In this document: positions 42,528 through 51,018 of the stretch, in pieces
Layout: the number at the start of each line of letters is the position of its first letter
Numbering within the stretch: the stretch's first letter is position 1
Assembly (NCBI RefSeq): GCF_900113685.1
Contig: NZ_FOQG01000017.1
Span: 19,628 to 83,627 of the forward strand
From: Nocardioides psychrotolerans
Lineage (GTDB): Bacteria; Actinomycetota; Actinomycetes; Propionibacteriales; Nocardioidaceae
Reading direction: 5' to 3'
DNA length: 64,000 nucleotides
The notes under the pieces: model-generated
Database searches by the model: none
Told to the model about the DNA's origin: nothing
What the model saw: the letters and a program-made list of their open reading frames with translations, nothing else
Position numbers and translations under genes: made by a program

Positions 42528-43532
42528 GTGGAACTCGCGCTGGTCATCGCGGTCGTCGTCGTCGCCCTGACCTTCGACTACACCAACGGCTTCCACGACG
42601 CCGCCAACGCGATCGCCACGTCGGTCTCGACGCGGGCGCTCACCCCGCGGGTGGCGCTGATCATGGCGGCCATCATGAACTTCATCGGCGCCTTCCTGGG
42701 CCAGGAGGTCGCCAACACGGTCGGGTCGGTGATCTCGCCACCCTCGGGGTCCGACGGCCTGGTGGTCGTGCTGGCCGGGCTGCTCGGCGCGATCGCGTGG
42801 AACCTGCTCACCTGGTACTACGGCCTGCCCTCCTCCTCCTCCCACGCCCTCATCGGCGGCCTGGTCGGCGCCGCCCTGGCGTCGGGGACCTTCGTGCAGT
42901 GGACGACCGTGCGCGACAAGGTGCTCATCCCGATGATCCTGTCGCCGCTCTTCGCCTTCGCGGCAGCCTTCGCGGTGATGCTCACGATCATGTGGGTCTT
43001 CCGTCGCCGCAACCCCCACCGGATGCAGCGCAACTTCCGCGTGCTTCAGACGGTCTCGGCCGCCGCGATGGCGCTCGGTCACGGCCTCCAGGACGCCCAG
43101 AAGACGATGGGGGTCATCTTCCTGGCGCTGTTGGCCGGCGGCTTCGTCTCCCCCGGCGACGACCTGCCGCTCTGGGTGATCATCGCCGCCGCTTCGGCGA
43201 TCTCGGCGGGCACGTACGCCGGAGGGTGGCGCATCATGCGCACCCTCGGCCGCCGCATCATCGCCCTCGACCCGGCGCGTGGCTTCGCGGCCGAGTCGGT
43301 CGCCGCGACCGTGCTCTACACGACCGCCTTCGTCTACTCCGCGCCCATCTCCACGACCCACACCATCACGTCCGCGGTCATGGGGGTCGGTGCGACCAAG
43401 CGGTTCTCCGCGGTCCGCTGGGGCGTGGCCAAGTCGATCGTGGCCGCCTGGATCCTGACGTTCCCGATGGCGGGGCTCGCTGCTGCTGGTTGTTTCTGGG
43501 TGTCGCACCTGCTGATCGAGGCCCTCCCCTGA
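42528..43532 (+). CDS. pit: Inorganic phosphate transporter, PiT family
   Basis: This 334-residue membrane protein has about ten helices. It contains the two PiT signature motifs: DYTNGFHDAANAIATSVSTRAL near the N terminus (G-F-x-D-x-A-N) and PISTTHTITSAVMGVG near the C terminus. It should move phosphate with a proton or as a metal-phosphate complex. GTG 42528 directly follows the DUF47 gene. With the pst operon about 5 kb downstream, the region holds both low- and high-affinity phosphate uptake. Confidence 0.94.
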   Translation: MELALVIAVVVVALTFDYTNGFHDAANAIATSVSTRALTPRVALIMAAIMNFIGAFLGQEVANTVGSVISPPSGSDGLVVVLAGLLGAIAWNLLTWYYGLPSSSSHALIGGLVGAALASGTFVQWTTVRDKVLIPMILSPLFAFAAAFAVMLTIMWVFRRRNPHRMQRNFRVLQTVSAAAMALGHGLQDAQKTMGVIFLALLAGGFVSPGDDLPLWVIIAAASAISAGTYAGGWRIMRTLGRRIIALDPARGFAAESVAATVLYTTAFVYSAPISTTHTITSAVMGVGATKRFSAVRWGVAKSIVAAWILTFPMAGLAAAGCFWVSHLLIEALP

Positions 43533-43560
43533 GGCCTCGCCGACCCTGACCGGCTGCCCT

Positions 43561-43628
43561 GCCGAGTCGGCGCGATGTCGCAGGGGGTACGCCGGAGGAA
43601 CGCCGAGTCGGCGCGATGTCGCAGGGGG
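43561..43628. repeat. Pair of identical 27-bp direct repeats
   Basis: The same 27 bases (beginning gccgagtcggcgcgatgtcg) occur at 43561-43587 and 43602-43628, 41 bases apart, in the gap between the convergent pit and monooxygenase genes. They contain short dyads (gccga/tcggc). They could be copies of a genome-wide intergenic repeat or a transcription end element. Confidence 0.8.
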
Positions 43629-43702
43629 CTCACGGCTGGTGGGTCGTGTGTCGCTCGCAGCGCTCGCAGGCGTTCGCCGGCACACGACCCGCACCGGTGG
43701 CC

Positions 43703-44815
43703 TCAGCCGTCGACGAGGCCGTCGACGACCGCAGCAGCCTGGTCAGCCGCGTCCTTGGCCGCCCGACCCACGCCGATCAGGGTGGCGGACGCCGGGCCGC
43801 ACCAGTCGCCGTAGCCGACGAACAGCAGGCGTTCGTCGTCGCTGCTGACCACCCGGTGGTCCTGGAGCGTGGCCGGATGGCCGTTGGTGCGGGGCAGGCC
43901 GTGCAGGCCACGGAGGTGGCCGAGTGCGGGGCGGAAGCCGGTGCACCAGATGACCGCGTCGAGGGCGCGTTCGGTGCCGTCGGCCCAGCAGGCTCCGCTC
44001 GCGGTGAGCCGAGCAGGCATCGTTGTCGACCGGAGGCCGAGGTGGTCGCGGGCATGGCGGACCGACGGCACCGCGACGATGTCACCGAGGCCCGCCACGC
44101 CTCCCCCGTGGCCGGCGACGGCCTGGGTCGCCGCCTCAAAGAGGGCGCGACCGTCGACGTCGTTGGGCAGGTAGCGCGGCGGGCGCTGCGTCGCCCAGGT
44201 CAGCTCGCGGGCGACCGGGAGCAGGTCCGCGGCGACCTGGGCCCCGGAGTTGCCGCCGCCGACGACCAGCACCCGCAGTCCGTCGTACGACGAGGGGCCG
44301 GCGTAGTCGGCCGTGTGCCGCTGGGTGCCCGCGAAGTCGCGCATCCCCGGCACGGTCGGCCAGAACGGCCGGCGCCAGGAGCCGGTCGCGTTGACGACGA
44401 CCTGGGCGCGCCGCTCGGTCCTGCCCTGCGGCTGGTCGGCCTGCACCACGAGCGGGCCCGAGGTGTCGCCGACCCCGCAGATGCCGGTGACGGTGACGGG
44501 TCGTCGTACGGGTAGGTCGTAGCGCTGCTCGTAGGCGATCAGGTAGTCGCGCACGTGTGCCGCCGACGGGTTGCCGGCGCCGCGCCAGGGCGGCATCGGC
44601 CAGCCGGGCAGGGAGGAGTAGGCCGCGGGCGAGAAGAGCTCGAGGCTGGGCCAGCCGTCCTGCCACGCGCCGCCGGGGTGCGCGCGGTCGTCGAGGACCT
44701 CGAAGCTCAGTGGCACCTCACGGCGGCGGTTGAGGCGCACCAGGTGCCACGCCGTCGCCAGCCCTGCCTGGCCGCCGCCGACGATGACGACATCGAGGTC
44801 GAGGTCGAGGTCGAT
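43703..44815 (-). CDS. FAD-dependent monooxygenase of the arsenic operon
   Basis: This flavoprotein of about 370 residues is of the flavin-containing monooxygenase/ArsO type. It has an N-terminal FAD motif VVIVGGGQAGLATAWHLV, an NADP motif VLVVGGGNSGAQVAADLL and an ATG-like motif VIWCTGFRP. It follows arsC directly and probably acts on organic or inorganic arsenic. The start is a problem. The first FAD motif lies upstream of the first usual start (GTG 44740), and the frame between the arsC stop and the motif has no ATG, GTG or TTG. An ATC at 44815 or a sequence error in the gacctc repeat are possible. The coordinate of the start is therefore tentative. Confidence 0.7.
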   Translation of the reverse strand: MDLDLDLDVVIVGGGQAGLATAWHLVRLNRRREVPLSFEVLDDRAHPGGAWQDGWPSLELFSPAAYSSLPGWPMPPWRGAGNPSAAHVRDYLIAYEQRYDLPVRRPVTVTGICGVGDTSGPLVVQADQPQGRTERRAQVVVNATGSWRRPFWPTVPGMRDFAGTQRHTADYAGPSSYDGLRVLVVGGGNSGAQVAADLLPVARELTWATQRPPRYLPNDVDGRALFEAATQAVAGHGGGVAGLGDIVAVPSVRHARDHLGLRSTTMPARLTASGACWADGTERALDAVIWCTGFRPALGHLRGLHGLPRTNGHPATLQDHRVVSSDDERLLFVGYGDWCGPASATLIGVGRAAKDAADQAAAVVDGLVDG

Positions 44816-44816
44816 C

Positions 44817-45224
44817 TCAGCCCGCCGGAAGCAGCTCGGCCAGCAGCGCCTGGACGCGGCGGTCGATGTCGTCGCGGATGGGGCGTACGGCGTCGGCTCC
44901 CTGGCCGGCAGGGTCCTGGAGCGCCCAGTCCTCGTAGCGCTTGCCGGGGAAGATCGGGCACGCGTCGCCGCAGCCCATCGTGATCACGACGTCGGAGGCG
45001 GCGACGTCCTCGGTGAGGAGCTTGGCCGGGACGTTGCGCGAGACGTCGATGCCGAGCTCGTTCATCACCTCGACGACGGCGGGGTTGATCGAGTCGGCGG
45101 GCGCGGAGCCGGCGCTGCGGACCGTCACGCGTCCGCGCGCGTGGTGCTCGAGCAGCGCGGCAGCCATCTGCGAGCGACCGGCGTTGTGGACGCAGACGAA
45201 GAGGACCTCGGGGATGGTGGTCAT
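44817..45224 (-). CDS. arsC: Arsenate reductase ArsC (LMW phosphatase type)
   Basis: This 135-residue enzyme reduces arsenate to arsenite. The P-loop CVHNAGRS (Cys11 to Arg17) is the CX5R motif. Further Cys85 and Cys89 in MGCGDACPIFPG could form the relay disulfide used by thioredoxin-linked ArsC. It overlaps acr3 by four bases (ATGA) and has aaggag upstream. Together with arsR and acr3 it forms a complete arsenate detoxification operon. Confidence 0.93.
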   Translation of the reverse strand: MTTIPEVLFVCVHNAGRSQMAAALLEHHARGRVTVRSAGSAPADSINPAVVEVMNELGIDVSRNVPAKLLTEDVAASDVVITMGCGDACPIFPGKRYEDWALQDPAGQGADAVRPIRDDIDRRVQALLAELLPAG

Positions 45225-46345
45225 GACGTTGCTCCTTGCTCGGTGCTGGCCTGGGGTCGGGCGGCGGTGGGCTCCGGCGCCCAGGTGAAGCGGCGCCGGG
45301 CCCACAGGGCGACGTACACGAGCCCGACGAGCGCCGGCACCTCGATCATCGGCCCGACCACCCCGGCGAGCGCCTGCCCGCTGGTCACGCCGAAGACCCC
45401 GATCGCGACGGCGATGGCGAGCTCGAAGTTGTTGCCGGCGGCGGTGAACGCCAGCGTCGTGGTGCGCTCGTAGGACATCCGCAGCCGGTGCCCGAGGAGC
45501 ATCGAGAGGCCCCACATCAGGGCGAAGTAGGCCAGGAGCGGCAGCGCGATCCGGGCGACGTCGCCGGGCTGGTTGGTGATCGTGTCGCCCTGCAGCGCGA
45601 AGAGGATGACGATCGTGAACAGCAGGCCGTAGAGGGCCCAGGGGCCGATCCGCGGGAGGAACGTGGCTTCGTACCACTCGCGGCCCTTCGCCTTCTCGCC
45701 TCCCTTGCGCGTGAGGTAGCCGGCGAGCAGCGGGATGCCGAGGAAGATCAGCACGCTCACCGCGATCTTGCCCACGGAGATGTCCAGGGAGTTCTGCTCG
45801 AGGCCGAGCCAGCCGGGCAGGACGTCGAGGTAGAACCAGCCGAGGCCGGCGAAGGCGATGATCTGGAAGACCGAGTTGATCGCGACCAGGATCGCCGCGG
45901 CCTCGCGGTCGCCGCAGGCCAGGTCGTTCCAGATCAGCACCATCGCGATGCAGCGGGCGAGGCCGACGATGATCAGGCCGGTGCGGTATTCCGGGAGGTC
46001 GGGCAGCATGAGCCAGGCCAGGGCGAACATCAGCGCGGGGCCGACGATCCAGTTGAGCACGATGCTGGCGCTCAGCAGCCTCCTGTCGGCGGTGACGGTG
46101 CCGAGCTCGTCGTAGCGGACCTTGGCGAGGACCGGATACATCATCACCAGCAGCCCGATCGCGATCGGCAGGCTGACGTCGCCGACCTCGACCTTGGACA
46201 GTGCGTTGTCCAGGCCGTCGACGGTGCGGCCCAGCACCAGCCCGACCGCCATCGCGACCCCGATCCAGATGGGCAGGAAGCGGTCGAGGGTGGAAAGCTG
46301 GTGGAGTACGTCGCTCTCGTCGCGGTCGTGGGTGGTCGCGGTCAT
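45221..46345 (-). CDS. acr3: ACR3 family arsenite efflux transporter
   Basis: This 374-residue membrane protein with about ten helices exports arsenite. It has the ACR3 hallmarks LARCIAMVLIWNDLACGD, where the Cys is essential in characterised members, and TLAFTAAGNNFELAIAVAIG. Start 46345 overlaps the arsR stop (ATGA). It ends in a short hydrophilic tail. The transport direction is inferred from the family. Confidence 0.94.
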   Translation of the reverse strand: MTATTHDRDESDVLHQLSTLDRFLPIWIGVAMAVGLVLGRTVDGLDNALSKVEVGDVSLPIAIGLLVMMYPVLAKVRYDELGTVTADRRLLSASIVLNWIVGPALMFALAWLMLPDLPEYRTGLIIVGLARCIAMVLIWNDLACGDREAAAILVAINSVFQIIAFAGLGWFYLDVLPGWLGLEQNSLDISVGKIAVSVLIFLGIPLLAGYLTRKGGEKAKGREWYEATFLPRIGPWALYGLLFTIVILFALQGDTITNQPGDVARIALPLLAYFALMWGLSMLLGHRLRMSYERTTTLAFTAAGNNFELAIAVAIGVFGVTSGQALAGVVGPMIEVPALVGLVYVALWARRRFTWAPEPTAARPQASTEQGATS

Positions 46346-46728
46346 GCGGTTGCTCCTGCGGTTGCGGGGGTTGTTGCGGTTGCGAGGGCGGGGGCGAGGG
46401 CTGTGGCGAACAGGCTGCCCAGCGCGGCCATCGCCTCGGGGCGGGCGCGGAAGTAGACCCACACGCCGCGCTTCTCGCGGTCGAGCAGACCACTCTCGTG
46501 CAGGACCTTCAGGTGATGGCTGATCGTGGGCTGGGAGAGGTCGAAGGCCGGGAGCAGCTCACAGGCGCACGCCTCGGCCCCCTCACGCGACATGACCATC
46601 GACATCAGGCGCAGCCGCACCGGGTCGGCCAGAGCCTTCAACATCGGCGCGATCTGGGCGGCCTGGTCGGCGCTCATCGGCTCGTGGGCGAGCGGGGTGC
46701 AGCACGCGAGCGGGTCAAGTATCGACAT
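46342..46728 (-). CDS. arsR: ArsR family arsenic-sensing repressor
   Basis: This 128-residue winged-helix regulator has ALADPVRLRLMSMVM, ACACELLPAFDLSQPTISHHL (with a CxC in the alpha-3 region) and LHESGLLDREKRGVWVYF. The N terminus has a Cys pair (LACCTPL). In family members, arsenite binding to such Cys releases DNA. An inverted repeat overlaps the ATG, and a half-site lies upstream; together these are likely the operator. It is the first gene of the operon. Confidence 0.9.
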   Translation of the reverse strand: MSILDPLACCTPLAHEPMSADQAAQIAPMLKALADPVRLRLMSMVMSREGAEACACELLPAFDLSQPTISHHLKVLHESGLLDREKRGVWVYFRARPEAMAALGSLFATALAPALATATTPATAGATA

Positions 46729-46737
46729 GTGTCGATA
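46720..46737. promoter_or_regulatory. ArsR operator-like inverted repeat over the arsR start
   Basis: The 8-base arms tatcgaca and tgtcgata flank a 2-base spacer (46720-46737), covering the arsR start codon. A further half-site tgtcgata is at 46747-46754. Autoregulation by ArsR is the likely role; the overlap with the start means that translation initiation could also be blocked. Confidence 0.65.
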
Positions 46738-46939
46738 TTGACAGGTGTCGATACGTTGGGGCAAGTCGGCGTGTGACGGGGGGGCAGCGGGGCGCGGGCG
46801 GCGGGGCGCTCGTCGTACAGCGGTCGACCTGCCGGCCTTCGTGAACGTCGGCAGTTCGTGCCGTCGTACGGCGATCTCACGCTCAGCTCGCCGCCCGACC
46901 CGCCGAACTGCCCGGGGGGATTGGCGGACAAGCGCACGA

Positions 46940-47099
46940 GTCCCCGGATGTCCGGGTACTCATGCAGATCCGCGCCCGCCGACCGCGCTGCAGCCGCGAC
47001 CGACCCTCCGCCCGGACTTCGCGGGCGAGTCAGTTGCTTGAGGGGTGTTGCAACACCCCTCAAGCGACAGGGTCCCCGGATGTCCGGGTACTCATGCAG
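46940..47099. repeat. Two identical 28-bp repeats, 132 bp apart
   Basis: The same 28 bases (gtccccggatgtccgggtac and eight more) occur at 46940-46967 and 47072-47099. Each contains a dyad cccgga/tccggg around a 2-base spacer. They frame the palindrome at 47037-47064. They could be copies of a dispersed repeat or regulatory sites. Confidence 0.85.
47037..47064 (-). terminator. Perfect 28-bp palindrome downstream of pstB
   Basis: Arms cttgaggggtgttg (47037-47050) and caacacccctcaag (47051-47064) meet without a spacer. It lies 60 bases past the pstB stop on the minus strand, so it could end transcription of the pst operon, though there is no T-run. Confidence 0.6.
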
Positions 47100-47123
47100 C
47101 CCGGCCAGCCAGTAACGAAGCCC

Positions 47124-48017
47124 TCAGCCGAAACGACCCGAGATGTAGTCCTCGGTGCGCTTGTCGTTGGGGTTGGCGAAGATGTTGCTGGTGCGGTCGA
47201 ACTCGACCAGCAGGCCGGTGCGGTTGCCGGTGGTCTCGTCGGGGCGCGCGGTGAAGAAGGCGGTGCGGTCCGAGACGCGGGCGGCCTGCTGCATGTTGTG
47301 GGTGACGATGATGATCGTGTAGTCGTCACGCAGACCGACCATCAGGTCCTCGATGCGCGAGGTGGCGATCGGGTCGAGGGCCGAGCAGGGCTCGTCCATC
47401 AGGATCACGTCGGGCTTGGTCGCGATCGTGCGGGCGATGCACAAGCGCTGCTGCTGGCCGCCGGAGAGGCCGTAGGCGGACTGCTTGAGCTTGTCCTTGA
47501 CCTCCTCCCACAGGGCGGCGGCGCGCAGCGCCTCCTCGACCAGGTCGTCCATGTTCTCGACCTTCATGCCGGTGACCCGGGGGCCGTAGGCGATGTTGTC
47601 GTAGATCGACTTGGGGAACGGGTTGGGCTTCTGGAAGACCATGCCGACCTGGGTGCGTACGGCGATCGGGTCGACGTTGCGGGCGTAGATGTTCTGCCCG
47701 TGGTAGGTGACCTCGCCCTCGACGCGGGCGCCCGACACGAGGTCGTTCATCCGGTTGAGGCAGCGCAGCACCGTCGACTTGCCGCAGCCCGAGGGACCGA
47801 TCAGCGCGGTGATCTCGTTCTTGCCGAACGAGAGGTTGACGTCGTGGACGGCGTGGAAGTCGCCGTAGAACACGTTGAGCTTCAGGGCCTCCATCACCGG
47901 ATTGGGCGGGATGTCGGGGATCTCGCGCTCGGACTCGGAGCCAATGCCGGTCATGGAGATCTCTCGACTGTCCTCGGAGGCCGGCCGCGTGGACGCGGTG
48001 GCGGGGTGGGTGGACAC
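47124..48017 (-). CDS. pstB: Phosphate ABC transporter ATP-binding protein
   Basis: This 297-residue ATPase drives high-affinity phosphate import. It has Walker [10 protein letters not shown], the Q-loop [18 protein letters not shown], the signature [16 protein letters not shown] and Walker [14 protein letters not shown], all diagnostic for PstB. An N-terminal extension of about 40 residues precedes the ABC domain. GTG 48017 has an aggag site. It is the last of pstSCAB; no phoU follows in the window. Confidence 0.95.
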   Translation of the reverse strand: MSTHPATASTRPASEDSREISMTGIGSESEREIPDIPPNPVMEALKLNVFYGDFHAVHDVNLSFGKNEITALIGPSGCGKSTVLRCLNRMNDLVSGARVEGEVTYHGQNIYARNVDPIAVRTQVGMVFQKPNPFPKSIYDNIAYGPRVTGMKVENMDDLVEEALRAAALWEEVKDKLKQSAYGLSGGQQQRLCIARTIATKPDVILMDEPCSALDPIATSRIEDLMVGLRDDYTIIIVTHNMQQAARVSDRTAFFTARPDETTGNRTGLLVEFDRTSNIFANPNDKRTEDYISGRFG

Positions 48018-48027
48018 AGTGGTACTC

Positions 48028-48936
48028 CTACCAGGTCTTCTGGAACTTGTTGCGGATGAAGATGGCCAGTGCGTTGAGGCCCAGGATCATGATCAACAAG
48101 ACGATGATGGCAGCCGAGGCCGCCGTCTGGAGCTCTTCACGCGACTGCGAGGTCAGCGAGTAGATCTGCATCGGCAGCGCCGTGATCTCGCTGAAAAGAC
48201 CCGTGGGGTCGAAGCGCACCGAGCCGGCCAACCCGACCACGATCAGCGGCGCTGCCTCGCCGATGGCCCGCGAGAGCCCGAGGATGGTGCCGGTGGCGAT
48301 GCCGGGGATGGCCGACGGCAGCGTCTGGCGCCAGGTGGTCTGCCACACGGTCGCACCGAGGGCGAGTGAGCCCTGGCGGATGTCCTGGGGCACCGCCCGC
48401 ACGGCCTCGCGGGTGGTGATGATGATGACCGGGAGGATCAGCAGCGCCAGGGCGACGGCGCCACCGAGGACGATGCCGGTGCGGTTGAAGCCCATCAACG
48501 AGATCACCGCGACGGCCAGGAGGCCGTAGACGATGGCCGGCACCGCCGCGAGGTTCTGCAGGTTGACCTCGATCATGCGGTTCCACCAACGCTCCCCGTC
48601 GGCGAACTCCTCGAGGTAGAGCGCGGCGGCGATCCCGAGCGGGACGGCCAGCAACGCAGTGAAGAGCATCAGCCACAGCGATCCGAGGATGCCGGCGCGG
48701 AAGCCGGTGGTCTCCGGGCTCACGATGGAGCCGTATTCGGTCAGCAACGCGGAGTCGAAGCGCGGCGAGCCCGCGATCGCGACGTCGATGATGAGCACCA
48801 GCAGCACCATGACGCCGAAGAACAGCGAGAACCACAACGCGCCCAGGAACACCAGCGACCCGACGCCGCGGTCCTTGGACCGGCCGGTGGAGACCACCCG
48901 CGTCATGTCGCGGGCAGTGGTGGCGGCGACACTCAT
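48028..48936 (-). CDS. pstA: Phosphate ABC transporter permease PstA
   Basis: This 302-residue membrane protein has six helices and the permease EAA-like loop ([20 protein letters not shown]), typical of PstA. It forms the channel together with PstC. It shares one base with the pstC stop (TGATG), so the two are coupled, and ends 10 bases before pstB. Confidence 0.94.
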   Translation of the reverse strand: MSVAATTARDMTRVVSTGRSKDRGVGSLVFLGALWFSLFFGVMVLLVLIIDVAIAGSPRFDSALLTEYGSIVSPETTGFRAGILGSLWLMLFTALLAVPLGIAAALYLEEFADGERWWNRMIEVNLQNLAAVPAIVYGLLAVAVISLMGFNRTGIVLGGAVALALLILPVIIITTREAVRAVPQDIRQGSLALGATVWQTTWRQTLPSAIPGIATGTILGLSRAIGEAAPLIVVGLAGSVRFDPTGLFSEITALPMQIYSLTSQSREELQTAASAAIIVLLIMILGLNALAIFIRNKFQKTW

Positions 48937-49871
48937 CAGTAGGCCTGCCTGAATCGTCGGACCAGCGCGATGCTGATGATGTTGATGACCAGCGTGATGG
49001 CGAAGAGCAGCAGACCCACGGCGAAGAGCGTGTTGTAGGACGTGGAGCCGACCGCGTTCTCACCGCCTGCTGTCTGTGCGATGAACCCGGTCATCGTCTG
49101 CATGCCCTCGCGGGGATCGATGGACAGGTTCTTCTGAGCACCGGCGGCCAGCGCGACGATCATCGTCTCGCCGACTGCGCGGGAGAGACCCAGGACGATC
49201 GCTGCGGCGACACCTGAGAGGGCCGCCGGAAGCACCACGCGCAGCGTGGTCTGCATCCGGTTGGCACCCATGGCGAGCGAGCCCTGGCGCATGGCGTGCG
49301 GGACCGCCGAGAGGGCGTCCTCCGAGAGCGAGGCGATCGTCGGGATGATCATGACGCCCAGGACCAGGCCCGCGGCGAGCGCATTGGTGAAGCCGACCTC
49401 GAGGTTGAGGATGTCCTGGAGCAGCGTCGGGGTCACGAAGGTCAGCGCGAAGAAGCCGTAGACCACTGAAGGCACTCCGGCGAGCAGCTCGACGGTCGGC
49501 TTGAGGATCTTGCGGGCGCGGGCAGAGGCGTACTCCGAGAGGTACATCGCCGCACCCAGCCCCAGCGGGATCGCCACGATCAGCGCGATGACGGTGGTCA
49601 TCGCGGTGCCCGCGACCAGCGGCAGCACGGCGTACTCACCCTCGGTGGCGAAGAAGTCACCGAAGGGGACCTCCCGGAAGAACTCGATGACGGGCTGGAT
49701 CAGGGCGGCGACGATGCCGATGGTGATGGCGACCGAGAGTAACGCCGAGACCATCAGGAACGCGCGGATCACCGACTCGACGGGACGCGCCTTGCGACGC
49801 AGGTTGGGGGCAGCGGGCAGGCCCGTCCCACGAGGGGACGGGCCTGCGCCGGTGGTGACGATGCTGCTCAT
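48936..49871 (-). CDS. pstC: Phosphate ABC transporter permease PstC
   Basis: This 311-residue permease has six helices, with the EAA-like loop EDALSAVPHAMRQGSLAMGA and ELLAGVPSVVYGFFAL typical of PstC. The first 30 residues are a hydrophilic leader encoded over a strong hairpin (49818-49846), so a later start at the GTG in the region of residue 33 should be considered. It follows pstS after 21 bases. Confidence 0.93.
   Translation of the reverse strand: MSSIVTTGAGPSPRGTGLPAAPNLRRKARPVESVIRAFLMVSALLSVAITIGIVAALIQPVIEFFREVPFGDFFATEGEYAVLPLVAGTAMTTVIALIVAIPLGLGAAMYLSEYASARARKILKPTVELLAGVPSVVYGFFALTFVTPTLLQDILNLEVGFTNALAAGLVLGVMIIPTIASLSEDALSAVPHAMRQGSLAMGANRMQTTLRVVLPAALSGVAAAIVLGLSRAVGETMIVALAAGAQKNLSIDPREGMQTMTGFIAQTAGGENAVGSTSYNTLFAVGLLLFAITLVINIISIALVRRFRQAY
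49818..49846 (-). terminator. 12-bp hairpin at the pstS-pstC junction
   Basis: Arms caggcccgtccc (49818-49829) and gggacgggcctg (49835-49846) with a 5-base loop lie inside the first codons of pstC. It may act as an attenuator or as protection of the pstS mRNA end, lowering expression of the distal genes relative to the binding protein. Confidence 0.45.
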
Positions 49872-49892
49872 CAGATCTTCTAGGACTCCGGG

Positions 49893-50852
49893 TCAGCTGG
49901 AGATGCCCTCGAGGGCCGTCTGCGTCTCAGAGTAGAGGTCGTCGCTCAGCGGGATGAACTGACCGATCTCGGCGATGTCAGCGAGGTTCTCGATGTAGAA
50001 GTCGACGTAGGCCGCGACGGCTGCGTTGTCGGCGTAGTTCGCCTTGTTGACGTAGATGAAGAGCGGACGGGCCAGCGGGGTGTATTCCCCGGCCTGGGCC
50101 GTCTCGGCGGACGGTGCGATGCAACCGGCGCCGCTGTCGATAGACAGCGCCTTCAGCGAGTCTGCGTTCTCCTCGTAGTAGGTGTAGCCGAAGTAACCGG
50201 TCGCGCCCTCGGTGCCCGCGACGCCCTGGACCAGGACATTGTCGTCCTCGGAGGCCTCGTAGTCGGTGCGGGTGGTCTCGGACTCGGCGCCGATGACGTC
50301 GTTGGCCATGTAGTCGTAGGTGCCGGAGTCGGTGCCGGGTCCGAACAACGAGATGTCCTCGTCGGGGAAGCTCGGGTCGATCTCGCTCCAGTTCGTGGCG
50401 GTGGCGTCAGGGCCCCAGAGCGCGATGATCTGGTCGACGGTCAGGCAGTCGACGTCGAGGTCGGGGTGCACGACCATGGTGAGCGCGTCGGTGGCGACCT
50501 GGAGCTCGGTGTACTCGATGCCCTCGGCCTCGCACGCGGCGATCTCGTCGTCCTCGATTGGGCGCGAGGCATCCGAGATGTCGGTCTTGCCGGCGCAGAA
50601 CGCCTCGAAGCCGCCACCGGTGCCGGACTCGCCGACCGTCACGTCGACGTCGGGGCTGCCCTCGGAGAGCAGCTCCGACGCTGCGACGCTCATGGGGTAG
50701 ACGGTGGACGACCCGTCGACAGCGACGCTGCCGCTGACGTCCGATCCGCCTTCGGAACCAGATCCGGCGTCGCCCCCGCCGCAAGCCGAGAGGGTGAGTG
50801 CCAGGGCGGCGATGCCGGGCACGATGGCCCGGCGGAGGGAGGTGCTCTTCAC
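49893..50852 (-). CDS. pstS: Phosphate-binding lipoprotein PstS
   Basis: This 319-residue lipoprotein binds phosphate for the Pst transporter. It has a type II signal peptide (LALTLSACGG), a Gly/Ser linker, then VAVDGSSTVYPMSVAA, GTGGGFEAFCAGKTDISDASRP and GPGTDSGTYDYM, the phosphate-contacting segments of the family. GTG 50852 is preceded by cagga at 8 bases. It is the first gene of the operon, preceded by a PHO box. Confidence 0.95.
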   Translation of the reverse strand: MKSTSLRRAIVPGIAALALTLSACGGGDAGSGSEGGSDVSGSVAVDGSSTVYPMSVAASELLSEGSPDVDVTVGESGTGGGFEAFCAGKTDISDASRPIEDDEIAACEAEGIEYTELQVATDALTMVVHPDLDVDCLTVDQIIALWGPDATATNWSEIDPSFPDEDISLFGPGTDSGTYDYMANDVIGAESETTRTDYEASEDDNVLVQGVAGTEGATGYFGYTYYEENADSLKALSIDSGAGCIAPSAETAQAGEYTPLARPLFIYVNKANYADNAAVAAYVDFYIENLADIAEIGQFIPLSDDLYSETQTALEGISS

Positions 50853-50922
50853 GTCAATCTCCTGAGTGGTCTGTGGTGTGACGATCAGGAGTGTTGAGGC
50901 GCCAGGTGTCCGGATCCGGGGT

Positions 50923-50944
50923 CGTCGGTGAACGAGAGGTGAAC
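50923..50944 (-). promoter_or_regulatory. PHO box upstream of pstS
   Basis: On the minus strand two 11-base units, gttcacctctc and gttcaccgacg, lie in tandem (50944 down to 50923), an excellent match to the actinomycete PhoP direct repeat. A further gttcac half-site at 50999-50994 is exactly five 11-base turns upstream. The box lies about 70 bases before the start codon. Confidence 0.8.
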
Positions 50945-51018
50945 TCAACTCGCCCATTTGGCCACGAAAAGTTGCTCATGAGACGACAGTCACGTGAACA
51001 AGATCCAGGGGGCTTGAC

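Larger units (their letters stand above)
46738..47123. other. Non-coding region between arsR and pstB
   Basis: About 385 bases lack a supported gene. Both neighbours are on the minus strand. The gap contains the arsR promoter, two 28-bp direct repeats and a perfect 28-bp palindrome, annotated separately. Short open frames here overlap the repeats and are not convincing. Confidence 0.5.

Noticed and set aside
41862..43694. Long minus-strand frame opposite DUF47 and pit
   Set aside because: Both sense genes have clear family motifs; the antisense translation is Gly/Asp/His-rich noise.
43703..44740. Monooxygenase starting at GTG 44740
   Set aside because: This start would remove the FAD-binding GGGQAG motif, which is in frame directly upstream.
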